Shown: positions 16,130 to 23,531 of the stretch, piece after piece
Position numbering within the stretch: the stretch's first letter is position 1
Layout of the letters: every line of letters starts with the position of its first letter
Source of the DNA: an uncultured Mycoplasmatota bacterium
GTDB taxonomy: Bacteria; Bacillota_I; Bacilli_A; RF39; UBA660
DNA length: 44,857 bases
Assembly: GCA_946498975.1 (NCBI GenBank)
Contig: CAMMQC010000010.1
Span: forward strand, 1-44,857
Direction of reading: 5' to 3'
Program-made: the position numbers and the translations under genes
Notes under the pieces: generated by a model
Databases searched by the model: none
Told to the model about the DNA's origin: nothing
What the model saw: the letters and a program-made list of their open reading frames with translations, nothing else

Positions 16130-17545
16130 TTAATTTATTTGCCAACTACCAGCAGATTTAGTAGCTGTCTTAGTAACTTCATCATCTTTAAATGTAAAGC
16201 TTTCTATACCATTAGGAACACTAAACTTTCTTGCTCCACTAGACCATGTAACACTACGTTCTGAAATATCAGAAATAACTCCAGTAGGAGTATAATCTAC
16301 TTCTTCAGCATTTCTTTGAACATCTTCTGGTAATTCAGGATTTCCATCATAATCAATATCTTCACCATAGAATCTTTCTTTAGTAAATCCAAATGCTACA
16401 GATATTTTCTTACCAAGAGATGCAAAATCATAGTTATCTACATCTTGTCCTTCAATATATACATATACTCTTACTTTAGTAACACTATTAGGTGCAAGTG
16501 TCATAAATGTAGGACGCTCTACTCCACGTAAATTTTTCTCTGTATCTGTAAATGTATCAAGATCTACTAGTTTATCTGCTTGTGCACTAGCTGCAATACT
16601 ATCAGTATATCCATTGTAATCTTCACCATCATATACATCTACTGTATTAGGAGAAGTTATTTCATTACCAATTACATAAGTTGAATAAGCAATACCATCA
16701 ACTACAGGATTACAAGATCCAGTATATGAAGTATCTTCCATTACATTAGCACCAGTTCTATGTTTACAAGATTCATTGTACCAATTAATTGCATTGTCAA
16801 CGTGTTTAGTATCATTAGGCTCCCAAATTTGTGCAGCTCTTGTATCACAAATCTTAGTAACACTTCCGCCTCCAGCACAACTAATTCCTCTAATAGTATT
16901 TGCAACTCCATCATCTTCTACAGTTGCATCAGTAGCTTCAACACGACCTACTTGAGCAAAAGCTACTCTAACAGAGTTTTCAATACCTGTATTTTGTTCT
17001 CCACCATTTGTTGAAACATCTACATATGATTCTGGAGTTAAATAAATTGCTTCTTCATTTTGTGGATCATTTTGAGTATAATACTCTTCTCCTGAGAAGT
17101 TTTTAATAAATAAATCAAATGCTACGTATCCAGGTACTTCTGCTGCAGCAGAATTATTAACACGGCTAGCCATTAAACGGTAACCACCTTCAGTAGCAGT
17201 TAAACTACCTTTTTCAAACATTATTAATTTAGATGTATCAGGATCCATCGCTCCTACTGTAGAAATAGGAATAAGACCTTCTCCACCCCAACTGTTAGTA
17301 TTTCCTTCATAAGCATCACTAAAGTTATCTTCGTTAATAGTTACTTCTTGAGCCCAATTTTTTCCATCAATAGAAAGCATTAAGCTCTCAGTTGTAGCGA
17401 TAGAAATATCAAAGCTTGAAACATTAACAGTTTTCATACCTATAAACCAAGCATATGTCGAAACACCTAAAATCAATGCACACAATGTAGTGCCAACAAC
17501 TAACTTTTTGACACGTTTTTCGTGTTTCTTGTTTCTTCTCTTCAT
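16130..17545 (-). CDS. B3: SipW-dependent (TasA/camelysin-like) surface protein, B type
   Basis: The protein has 471 aa, slightly longer than B1 and B2. The N-terminus is MKRRNKKHEKRVKKLVVG, then the hydrophobic segment and STYAWFIGMKTVNVSSFDISIA. The loop before the first cysteine is expanded (TDATVEDDGVANTIRG). Conserved parts are QIWEPNDTKHVDNAINWY, RVYVYIEGQDVDNYDF and the B-type C-terminal extension. It begins 20 nt after D and shares its promoter P3, so it has no long leader of its own, unlike B1 and B2. A major fibre-like subunit is inferred. Confidence 0.75.
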   Translation of the reverse strand: MKRRNKKHEKRVKKLVVGTTLCALILGVSTYAWFIGMKTVNVSSFDISIATTESLMLSIDGKNWAQEVTINEDNFSDAYEGNTNSWGGEGLIPISTVGAMDPDTSKLIMFEKGSLTATEGGYRLMASRVNNSAAAEVPGYVAFDLFIKNFSGEEYYTQNDPQNEEAIYLTPESYVDVSTNGGEQNTGIENSVRVAFAQVGRVEATDATVEDDGVANTIRGISCAGGGSVTKICDTRAAQIWEPNDTKHVDNAINWYNESCKHRTGANVMEDTSYTGSCNPVVDGIAYSTYVIGNEITSPNTVDVYDGEDYNGYTDSIAASAQADKLVDLDTFTDTEKNLRGVERPTFMTLAPNSVTKVRVYVYIEGQDVDNYDFASLGKKISVAFGFTKERFYGEDIDYDGNPELPEDVQRNAEEVDYTPTGVISDISERSVTWSSGARKFSVPNGIESFTFKDDEVTKTATKSAGSWQIN

Positions 17546-17565
17546 AAAACCTCTTTTCCCTTCTT

Positions 17566-18267
17566 CTATTCATCATCAATTTCTGAATTAAAGTTCATAT
17601 GAACTTGGAATTCACCACCAAGTATATTATCAGTACATTCTAAGTCTGATCCTTCTACCCATATAACAATAGTATATTTATCAACTTGTCCTGGACCAAA
17701 ACTTGCAACGTGATCAAGTGCCACTAAGTTTTCATCTGGATTTTCAAAAGGAACAGTGCCTGATTCTGGTTCCCCTAACGTTGATAACTTAGCATAGGTA
17801 GTCGCTTCCCCATTCTTATAAACTCTAATTCTAACGGCCTCATCGACATTTCTAATAATATCATCGATTACAACCTCACTCCAATAATCGGTTACATCAT
17901 CTCCTGTATTCTCTACATAAAAAGTATAGGCCAGATAATTATCACCATTGTGTGAGCCTCCTTCTTGATTAGCAATATCAGTTGGTAACCAACGATATGA
18001 AATATTGTCAAAAGTCTCAGGTGCTGGTGCTAATAATTCTGATCTATAAACTTTATATAAAGGATCATCGTAAATGATTAACCCTCTATCGAAGTACAAA
18101 TTTTTATCTAGCGTTATGCTAAAATTTCCTCTATTATAAATAATACCTACAACAATATATAAAATTAGTAATAAAAACAAGATTAATACTAAAGCAATTA
18201 ATAAAACACGTTTAAGCATCTTTTCGCGTTTAAGTTTTTCTGTCTTTAATTTAACTTTCTTTTGCAT
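17566..18267 (-). CDS. Protein D: small membrane-anchored relative at the head of the array
   Basis: The protein has 233 aa. A lysine-rich start (MQKKVKLKTEKLKREK) precedes one long hydrophobic segment at about residues 20-42. No TYAWF motif follows; instead IIYNRGNFSITLDKNLYF leads into the extracellular part. A single domain follows with YLAYTFYVENTGDDVTDYWSEV and TIVIWVEGSDLECTDNILGGEFQVHMNF, the latter matching the EGQDID strand block of A, B and C. The missing cleavage motif suggests it stays in the membrane and may start or anchor assembly. It is first in the P3 transcript, 20 nt before B3. The anchoring role is inferred. Confidence 0.7.
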   Translation of the reverse strand: MQKKVKLKTEKLKREKMLKRVLLIALVLILFLLLILYIVVGIIYNRGNFSITLDKNLYFDRGLIIYDDPLYKVYRSELLAPAPETFDNISYRWLPTDIANQEGGSHNGDNYLAYTFYVENTGDDVTDYWSEVVIDDIIRNVDEAVRIRVYKNGEATTYAKLSTLGEPESGTVPFENPDENLVALDHVASFGPGQVDKYTIVIWVEGSDLECTDNILGGEFQVHMNFNSEIDDE

Positions 18268-18307
18268 TTTAACTACCTTTACCTTTCACTACATACTAAT
18301 CTTATAT

Positions 18308-18383
18308 CATACACTCCGATATCTTTATAATATAATTAAATTATACTGTCAAGAAAAACAAAAAGTCAATAGAGTTTTGTCGA
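18308..18383 (-). promoter_or_regulatory. Module promoter P3 (before D-B3-A3)
   Basis: TTGACT (18364-18369), 18 nt, TATAAT (18340-18345) on the minus strand. TCGACAAAA is upstream (18375-18383), and the conserved block with TATAAAGATATCGGAGTGTA lies at the transcript start (18308-18334). The leader to D is only about 65 nt. A second possible -35/-10 pair (TTGACA, 17 nt, TATAAA) is embedded here but is not conserved at P1 and P2. Confidence 0.75.
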
Positions 18384-18442
18384 AATATGTATTATTTTAA
18401 TATTGTTTACGTTTAATATAATTAAATTATTAAAATTTTTTC

Positions 18443-18578
18443 TTACATATTTTCTTAGATTATGCTAGAATTTTCAAGGAAACAGATTTAATGGTTAAAT
18501 TGGAAACGAAACATCTATAAGGATGCAAACGAACAACACATTAACAGTGCTGTTTTTATATTCTAAGGAAGGAGGTTA
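18443..18578 (+). promoter_or_regulatory. Promoter and leader of the DUF2798 gene
   Basis: TTACAT (18443-18448), 17 nt, extended -10 TGCTAGAAT (TAGAAT 18466-18471). The leader of about 105 nt contains a hairpin, AACAACAC/GTGCTGTT with one mismatch, followed by TTTTTATATT, a possible attenuator, and then AAGGAAGGAGG before the ATG. I do not recognise a known riboswitch class. Confidence 0.45.
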
Positions 18579-18581
18579 ATT

Positions 18582-19061
18582 ATGCCTGAGACTAAGTTTC
18601 AAGACTTTGTTTATACTCTAATAATGGCTTTTTTAATGGTATATGTAATGGTTTGTTATAATATTTCTATTCATACAGGTGGTCTAAGTAATTTTGTTTT
18701 CATAGAAGCATTCAAAGAGTTACCTTTTATGTGGATAGTTGCTATCATATTAGAGTTTTTCTTAATAGGCAAAATTGCTCATAAATTAACTTTTAAAGTA
18801 CTCGATCCTAAAAAGACCCCAAGTATTATTATAAGTTATGGCATCTCTATTGTTATAGTTTCTTTTATGTGCCCTATTATGAGTTTAATTGCAACTATCT
18901 TTATAAATAAACCTAGTCTTGATATATTTATATCTAGTTGGTTACAATCTATGGTCCTAAGTTTTCCTATGGCTATGTGCTTTCAATTATTTTATGCAGG
19001 ACCATTTGTAAGATTTATATTTAATCTTATATTAAAAAACAAACTAAGCAAAAAAGCCTAG
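18582..19061 (+). CDS. DUF2798 family membrane protein
   Basis: The protein has 159 aa with four predicted membrane segments arranged as two similar halves (TLIMAFLMVYVMVCYN with LEFFLIGKIAHKL, then GISIVIVSFMCPIMSLI with PMAMCFQLFYAGPFVRFIF). This fits the DUF2798 family of small membrane proteins, whose function is unknown to me. The ribosome binding site is AAGGAGG. It is one of the few plus-strand genes and converges on the next gene, with stop codons overlapping by 4 nt. Confidence 0.75.
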   Translation: MPETKFQDFVYTLIMAFLMVYVMVCYNISIHTGGLSNFVFIEAFKELPFMWIVAIILEFFLIGKIAHKLTFKVLDPKKTPSIIISYGISIVIVSFMCPIMSLIATIFINKPSLDIFISSWLQSMVLSFPMAMCFQLFYAGPFVRFIFNLILKNKLSKKA

Positions 19062-19070
19062 TTTGTTTTC
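19036..19070. terminator. Bidirectional terminator between convergent genes
   Basis: Stem AAACAAACTA/TAGTTTGTTT (19037-19046 with 19059-19068) lies across the overlapping gene ends. Plus-strand TTTTCTTT and minus-strand TTTTTT tracts let it end both genes. Confidence 0.75.
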
Positions 19071-19519
19071 TTTATGATTTTAAATTTTTCTTTTTCTTCT
19101 TCATAATCCAAATCAAATATAGGATTATTATCTAAGGCAAAAGGTAAATAAAAATATTTATTAGTTCTTTTTATATAATCATCCGTATATAAAGTTTCTA
19201 ACTCTTCTCTAGTTAATTCTTTTAATTTAGGTTTCTTAATATTAGATCCAACTAAAGGGCTATTAGTATTTATTTCTCTAAGCTCTCCCTCTTTTTTTCT
19301 TATTAGTAAATAAGGAGATAATCCTTCTTCTTCAAGTTTTCTATTAAAAAACATTCTAGATTCTTTATATTTATCAAAATTAACTATGTCACTTTTCTTA
19401 ACCATATCTTTATAATATGTATAAATATTAGGAAAATAGTTTTTAAGATACTCTAAAAGATTAATATCATCTATATATAAATTTCTATCAGTAATAGAAA
19501 CATAATAAAATTTAATCAT
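19058..19519 (-). CDS. Hypothetical protein, charged and cytosolic
   Basis: The protein has 153 aa, with no signal or membrane segment and rich in Lys, Glu, Asp and Tyr. It begins MIKFYYVSITDRNLYIDD and has a central PYLLIRKKEGELREIN segment. GAGGGAT precedes the ATG. It converges with the DUF2798 gene and shares its terminator. I do not recognise a family. The first residues faintly resemble ToxN/AbiQ-type N-termini, but the rest does not, so no function is proposed. Confidence 0.5.
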   Translation of the reverse strand: MIKFYYVSITDRNLYIDDINLLEYLKNYFPNIYTYYKDMVKKSDIVNFDKYKESRMFFNRKLEEEGLSPYLLIRKKEGELREINTNSPLVGSNIKKPKLKELTREELETLYTDDYIKRTNKYFYLPFALDNNPIFDLDYEEEKEKFKIIKKTN

Positions 19520-19646
19520 ATAATCCCTCTTTTCACGAGTTATAGATTACCATAATATCTATAAAAATGTAAAGAAAAAGAATAGACTAATCTCTTCTAT
19601 TTAACATAATCACAAATGTGATACCCAATAATATCTATTAATGTTA

Positions 19647-20453
19647 TTATTCTAACTTATCTAACAAACTATCTAAAATTTCTTTACTTTCTATCTTAGT
19701 AATTGCAAAACACTTCTTACCTAAATCTTTAAAACTTGCTCCAGAATGATATAAATCTTTCTTATCTAAAATAATAAATCTATCATGAAAAGAGTTGTTA
19801 ACTACTAAAGTAACATTATTATACTGTTCTTTATACTTCTCATAATCTTGTATTTTATATTTATTAGTAATTAATGTTACTTGTTTACTAGTCTTAGATA
19901 ATATGTCTAAAATATCCTTATCAATATAATTATCTATTATAATGATATTACTTTCAGCTTTTTCAAATATCTTCATCATAAGAGAATAAGCATCATAAAT
20001 CTGTCCTTCATAAAATATATGATTATTTTTATCTTTAAAACTATCGAAAGTGTTCTCTAATAAAGAAAGTCTATTCTCATGATTAATTAGCATTTTACTA
20101 TGTTCAATTAAATCACTTGAAATATATTTTCTCATGGCTACAAAAGCATCCATTATCCTTATACTTACTTGTGTAGCAACTTTAGATTTTAGTATTGTTG
20201 CAAGCATGGCTACTCCTTGTTCTGTAAAAACTCTAGGAGCGTATCTATTACCACCATGATTATTTAATCTTGAGGTCGAAATTTTCGACCTCAAGTTTAT
20301 TGCTTCTTCATTAGTTAAAACAAAACTAAACCTTTCTGGAAATTTCTCCATATTGTTCTTAACTGCTTCATTAATCCTCTTTGTTTCAACATGATATAGT
20401 TTAGCTAAATCACTATCTAGCATCACTTGTTTGTCTCTTATTTCATAAATCAT
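19647..20453 (-). CDS. ORF6N DNA-binding protein with C-terminal PLD-like domain
   Basis: Counted from this ATG the protein has 268 aa. Residues 1-115 form an ORF6N (KilA-N-related) domain (MIYEIRDKQVMLDSDLAKLY, FPERFSFVLT, RVFTEQGVAMLATIL). Residues about 145-268 resemble a phospholipase D-like fold: IIIIDNYID, then HDRFIILDKKDLYHSGASFKDLGKKCFAI, an HxK-type motif with the lysine replaced. Such proteins are common in phages and mobile regions. Translation probably starts 14 codons earlier at an AUA codon (20493-20495) 8 nt after AGGAGG, giving the usual N-L-I-E lead-in. The codons for LRSKISTSR form a perfect palindrome. Catalysis by the PLD part is doubtful. A regulator of itself and its neighbour is inferred. 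Confidence 0.8.
   Translation of the reverse strand: MIYEIRDKQVMLDSDLAKLYHVETKRINEAVKNNMEKFPERFSFVLTNEEAINLRSKISTSRLNNHGGNRYAPRVFTEQGVAMLATILKSKVATQVSIRIMDAFVAMRKYISSDLIEHSKMLINHENRLSLLENTFDSFKDKNNHIFYEGQIYDAYSLMMKIFEKAESNIIIIDNYIDKDILDILSKTSKQVTLITNKYKIQDYEKYKEQYNNVTLVVNNSFHDRFIILDKKDLYHSGASFKDLGKKCFAITKIESKEILDSLLDKLE
20269..20295. repeat. Perfect palindrome inside the first ORF6N gene
   Basis: Two 13-bp arms (CTTGAGGTCGAAA and its complement) flank a single central base. It encodes LRSKISTSR in the ORF6N domain, just before the FTEQGVAML block. Confidence 0.9.
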
Positions 20454-20492
20454 ATTTTCTATTTTTATATCTTTTATTTCTATTAAATTGTT

Positions 20493-20550
20493 TATAACTA
20501 TAACCTCCTACTATTATATACTTTTTCCTAAGGTTTCAAATTGAAACCTT
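20493..20550 (-). promoter_or_regulatory. ORF6N gene 1 control region: palindrome, promoter, AUA start
   Basis: A perfect palindrome with 10-bp arms (AAGGTTTCAA, one central base, 20530-20550) overlaps the likely -35 (TTTGAA, 20535-20540). TATAAT (20513-20518) follows at 16 nt. AGGAGG then lies 8 nt before an in-frame ATA (20493-20495) that continues without a stop into the downstream ATG. The same palindrome occurs inside the second ORF6N gene. Confidence 0.6.
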
Positions 20551-20621
20551 GAACATTAACAGTTCTCTATTATATTATTTAGTATTATATTTATATAATC
20601 CAATAAATTCTAATAAAAATT

Positions 20622-20759
20622 CTATTCTAACTTTTCTAACAAACTATTCAAAAGTTCTTTACTTTCTATCTTGGTAATAGCAAAGCATTTTTTACCTAAA
20701 TCTTTAAAGCTTGCTCCACAGTTGTATAAAATTTTCTTATCTAAAATAATAAATCTATT
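20622..20759 (-). pseudogene. Remnant of the PLD-like C-terminus of the second ORF6N gene
   Basis: In a frame different from the ORF upstream, these bases still encode RFIILDKKILYNCGASFKDL and onward to an intact SLLEKLE end and stop. It is closely similar to the last 45 residues of the first ORF6N protein. It directly follows the truncated gene, so an out-of-frame deletion removed the middle of a once full-length paralogue. Confidence 0.85.
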
Positions 20760-21160
20760 CTTTTAGAATCTTTTAATACTAAGTCATTTATATACTTTTG
20801 TTCAATTAGATTAGTTGATATGTATTTTCTCATTGCCACAAAGGCATCCATTATTCTTATACTTACTTCTTCGGCAACAGGTGTTCTAAGTACAGTAGCA
20901 AGCATTGCAACTCCTTGCTCTGTAAAAACATATGGCAAATATTTAGAATATTTCCCTTGTTCTAATTCTAAGGTTTCAAATTGAAACCTTAGAATTTCAT
21001 AATATTCATCTTTTGTTAACTGAAACATAAACCTTTCTGGAAATCTATTAATATGTCTTTTAACAGCTAAATTAATAGTCTTAGTTCCATTAGCACACTC
21101 ATAGAGTTTAGCCAAATCACTATCTAACATCACTTGTTTACCTCTTATTTCATAAATCAT
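20741..21160 (-). CDS. Truncated ORF6N DNA-binding protein
   Basis: The predicted product is 139 aa. The ORF6N domain is complete (MIYEIRGKQVMLDSDLAKLYECANGTKTIN, FPERFMFQLT, YVFTEQGVAMLATVL), then the frame runs LIEQKYINDLVLKDSKR and ends after five out-of-frame residues (IDLLF). The PLD-like half is missing; its last part survives as the remnant just downstream. The DNA-binding half could still be made and act as a regulator without the C-terminal domain. As in the first copy, an AGGAGG sits 8 nt before an in-frame ATA (21200-21202), 14 codons upstream of the ATG used here. The codons for ILRFQFETLEL form a 33-nt palindrome. Confidence 0.75.
   Translation of the reverse strand: MIYEIRGKQVMLDSDLAKLYECANGTKTINLAVKRHINRFPERFMFQLTKDEYYEILRFQFETLELEQGKYSKYLPYVFTEQGVAMLATVLRTPVAEEVSIRIMDAFVAMRKYISTNLIEQKYINDLVLKDSKRIDLLF
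20964..20996. repeat. 33-nt perfect palindrome inside the second ORF6N gene
   Basis: Two 16-bp arms (AATTCTAAGGTTTCAA and complement) flank one base. It encodes ILRFQFETLEL at the same protein position as the palindrome of the first copy. Its inner 21 nt are identical to the palindrome upstream of the first ORF6N gene. Confidence 0.9.
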
Positions 21161-21199
21161 GTCCTCTATTTTTTTATTTTCTTTTACTATTAAATCGTT

Positions 21200-21279
21200 T
21201 ATAACTATGACCTCCTTATATATCTTATTTTAAATACCTATTCCATTACCTTTTGCAGTCCAAAGTTGGGACCGCAAAA
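21200..21279 (-). promoter_or_regulatory. ORF6N gene 2 control region: imperfect palindrome and AUA start
   Basis: Inverted arms TTTTGCAGTCC (21251-21261) and GGACCGCAAAA (21269-21279), with one mismatch, lie about 90 nt before the ATG. Read on the minus strand these bases spell ILRSQLWTAKG, a plausible ORF6N-type motif, although no gene is present here. AGGAGG and an in-frame ATA (21200-21202) follow. Confidence 0.5.
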
Positions 21280-21322
21280 TTCTAAAAAATGAAATAAATA
21301 TCTCTATTAATATAATATACTG

Positions 21323-22417
21323 TTACTGATTATTTTTTTTCGCAATATTAAGAAGAATTCCAATACTTAATAAACTTATTAATAAGGAACTTCCTCCATA
21401 AGATAAGAAAGGTAAAGTAACACCTGTTACAGGAATTAAACCTATAACGACCGCAAGATTCATTAATGCTTGAAAAATCATTTGAAAGATAAGTCCGAAA
21501 GCTAAGTACTTGGCAAATAAATCATTTGTCTTTAATGCTATTTTTACACCAAAGTATAGAAGTAAAAAGAAAAGAACTGCAATAAATATCGCTCCTACCA
21601 CCCCAAATTCTTCACAAATAATAGAAAAAATAAAATCTGTTTGAGGTTCTGGTAAATAAAAGTGTTTTTGTCTTGAATTAAGAAAACCCGTTCCAAGTAG
21701 TCCACCTGGTCCTATTGCATATAAAGACTGTATTATTTGAAAACCTGTTCCTAAAGGATCAGACCAAGGATCTATAAAAGATGTAATTCTATCCATTCGA
21801 TAAGGGGCAATGGCTATTAGAATTACTACACCAATTACTCCTATTACACCTAAGATATAAAAGAATTTCATATTAACTCCTGCAATAAAAAGCATAGCAA
21901 TAATTGAGACCATCAAAACTAAACCAGTACCTAAATCTGGTTGTAACATAATAAGACCAAAAGCAAGAGTTGCAATTCCAAGTATCGGAATAACTCCTTT
22001 CTTATAACTTTTTAAAAACTTATTACTATTAACTAAATATCTACTTGTAAATATTATTAATGCTAGCTTTATAAACTCACTGGGTTGTACTCCAAATGGT
22101 CCTATTCCAAACCAACTACGACTACCATTTCTGATACTACCTATTCCTGGTATTAAAACTAAAATTAATAATAAAAAGCAAATACCTAGAATGATATTTG
22201 CCTTCTTAAAATAGATATTATAATCTATTTTGCTAACTATATACATTATTATAAATCCTATTACTGTAAATAATGCTTGTTGTTTCACATAGTGAAAACT
22301 ATCGTGAAACTTATATTCTGCCCAAATACTGGAAGCTGAATATATCATTATAAGTCCAAATGTTACTAAGAGTATTACTATGATTAATAAAGGCAAAGAT
22401 AAACCTTTCTTCTTCAT
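21323..22417 (-). CDS. ftsW: Cell division peptidoglycan glycosyltransferase FtsW (SEDS family)
   Basis: The protein has 364 aa with about ten membrane segments. SEDS hallmarks include the N-terminal LIMIYSAS, WFGIGPFGVQPSEFIKLALI (lipid II-site loop), LQPDLGTGLVL, and the C-terminal GLIPVTGVTLPFLSYGGSSLLISL. It polymerises lipid II at the septum with its penicillin-binding partner, here the gene two places upstream. It follows mraY by 14 nt in the same operon. RodA or SpoVE are alternative names within the family, but the cell-division gene context favours FtsW. Confidence 0.88.
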   Translation of the reverse strand: MKKKGLSLPLLIIVILLVTFGLIMIYSASSIWAEYKFHDSFHYVKQQALFTVIGFIIMYIVSKIDYNIYFKKANIILGICFLLLILVLIPGIGSIRNGSRSWFGIGPFGVQPSEFIKLALIIFTSRYLVNSNKFLKSYKKGVIPILGIATLAFGLIMLQPDLGTGLVLMVSIIAMLFIAGVNMKFFYILGVIGVIGVVILIAIAPYRMDRITSFIDPWSDPLGTGFQIIQSLYAIGPGGLLGTGFLNSRQKHFYLPEPQTDFIFSIICEEFGVVGAIFIAVLFFLLLYFGVKIALKTNDLFAKYLAFGLIFQMIFQALMNLAVVIGLIPVTGVTLPFLSYGGSSLLISLLSIGILLNIAKKNNQ

Positions 22418-22431
22418 CTAATCACTCTTTT

Positions 22432-23412
22432 CTATAACCATACTCCAAAAATAATTCCACCCATGGCAAGTAATAGTCCAAAAACTACAAATAATTTAAC
22501 AATATCAGTCTCTTGCCAACCAAGTTTTTCAAAATGATGATGTAAAGGTGTCATTAAGAATAACTTTTTATGAAAGAATCTTAACCAAAATACTTGTAAA
22601 ATAACTGATAATGTTTCTATTACAAATACTCCTGCTACTACAAGTAAAGTAAGTTCTCTATGAGTAAGTATGGCAACGGCACCCATAACACCTCCAAGAG
22701 CAAGAGAACCAGTATCACCCATAAATACTTTAGCAGGATGAGTATTATACACTAAGAACCCTATCAGTGAACCTACTAATACTAAACAAAATATACCAAT
22801 ATCTTCAAAGCCTACCACAAAGGAAATAAGGGCAAAGGCAATAAAAGCAACAGCAGATAAACTTCCTGCAAGGCCATCAAGACCATCAGTCAAATTAACT
22901 GCATTAGATGCTCCTATCAAGATAAATAATATAAATAGTCCATATAACCAAGTAAGTTCTATATCAATACCAAGAGTACCAACAACAAAAGAAGTCTGTC
23001 CTCCATTTTTCATATAGATATAGAAAAATATTGTTGATATTATAACTTGTCCTAGTAATTTTTGATATGTAGTAAGCCCTTCATTATTATGCTTTTTTAA
23101 AGATAAGAAATCATCTAAAAATCCAATAATAGCAAATCCTAAAAAGACAACTAAGACTATCGCTAAATTATCAGAATAAGATATTTTATCAGTAATTAAT
23201 AAGCCTAAAGTAATTATGACAGTAGGAATAATAAAGATTAATCCTCCCATTGTAGGAGTACCTTCTTTCTGCCTATGAGAGTATCCTACATAACTACTTA
23301 TTCTCTGCCCTACCTTTAACTTTCTTAAAAGAGGTAAAAGGATAAGACCTAAAACGACACTAAATAAAAATCCAATCATAATTGCAAATACTGCTTTTGT
23401 AAGTAATAACAT
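22432..23412 (-). CDS. mraY: Phospho-N-acetylmuramoyl-pentapeptide transferase MraY
   Basis: The protein has 326 aa with ten membrane segments. Family motifs are present in order: GTPTMGGLIFI, the DD pair in GFLDDFLSL, NAVNLTDGLDGLAG, VFMGDTGSLALGG, and the HHH motif in MTPLHHHFEKLGW. It transfers phospho-MurNAc-pentapeptide to undecaprenyl phosphate to make lipid I. It lies between the PASTA penicillin-binding protein and ftsW, a reduced version of the usual division and cell wall cluster with murD and murG not in this stretch. Confidence 0.95.
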   Translation of the reverse strand: MLLLTKAVFAIMIGFLFSVVLGLILLPLLRKLKVGQRISSYVGYSHRQKEGTPTMGGLIFIIPTVIITLGLLITDKISYSDNLAIVLVVFLGFAIIGFLDDFLSLKKHNNEGLTTYQKLLGQVIISTIFFYIYMKNGGQTSFVVGTLGIDIELTWLYGLFILFILIGASNAVNLTDGLDGLAGSLSAVAFIAFALISFVVGFEDIGIFCLVLVGSLIGFLVYNTHPAKVFMGDTGSLALGGVMGAVAILTHRELTLLVVAGVFVIETLSVILQVFWLRFFHKKLFLMTPLHHHFEKLGWQETDIVKLFVVFGLLLAMGGIIFGVWL

Positions 23413-23439
23413 GACTTATCGCCTCTCATTTCTCTAAGT

Positions 23440-23449
23440 ATTATAGCAT
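23440..23449 (-). promoter_or_regulatory. Possible extended -10 promoter for mraY-ftsW
   Basis: The minus strand reads TATGCTATAAT in the 119-nt gap between the penicillin-binding gene and mraY, a consensus extended -10. The -35 is poor. It would add transcription of mraY and ftsW on top of read-through. Confidence 0.45.
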
Positions 23450-23531
23450 AAGTATTTTTGTTATTCTATATATATTTTTCTATTTTACTTTCTCTTGTCA
23501 TTTAATTTTATGATTATTATTTAATTTTAGA

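Larger units (their letters stand above)
8629..17545 (-). repeat. Threefold tandem repeat of a B-A gene module
   Basis: Three B-A pairs lie head to tail with a period of about 3 kb: B1/A1 10014-11411 and 8629-9945, B2/A2 13113-14510 and 11787-13097, B3/A3 16130-17545 and 14810-16114. Within a type, long protein blocks are identical while the middle thirds vary. A and B share the export junction, the WEPND block and the EGQDIDNYDF block, so they descend from one ancestor before the module was triplicated. Promoter sequences were copied with the modules. Confidence 0.85.

Noticed and set aside
19058-19519. Second ToxN/AbiQ-like toxin
   Set aside because: Only the first few residues resemble the family. 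The conserved later segments are absent and there is no repeat RNA upstream.
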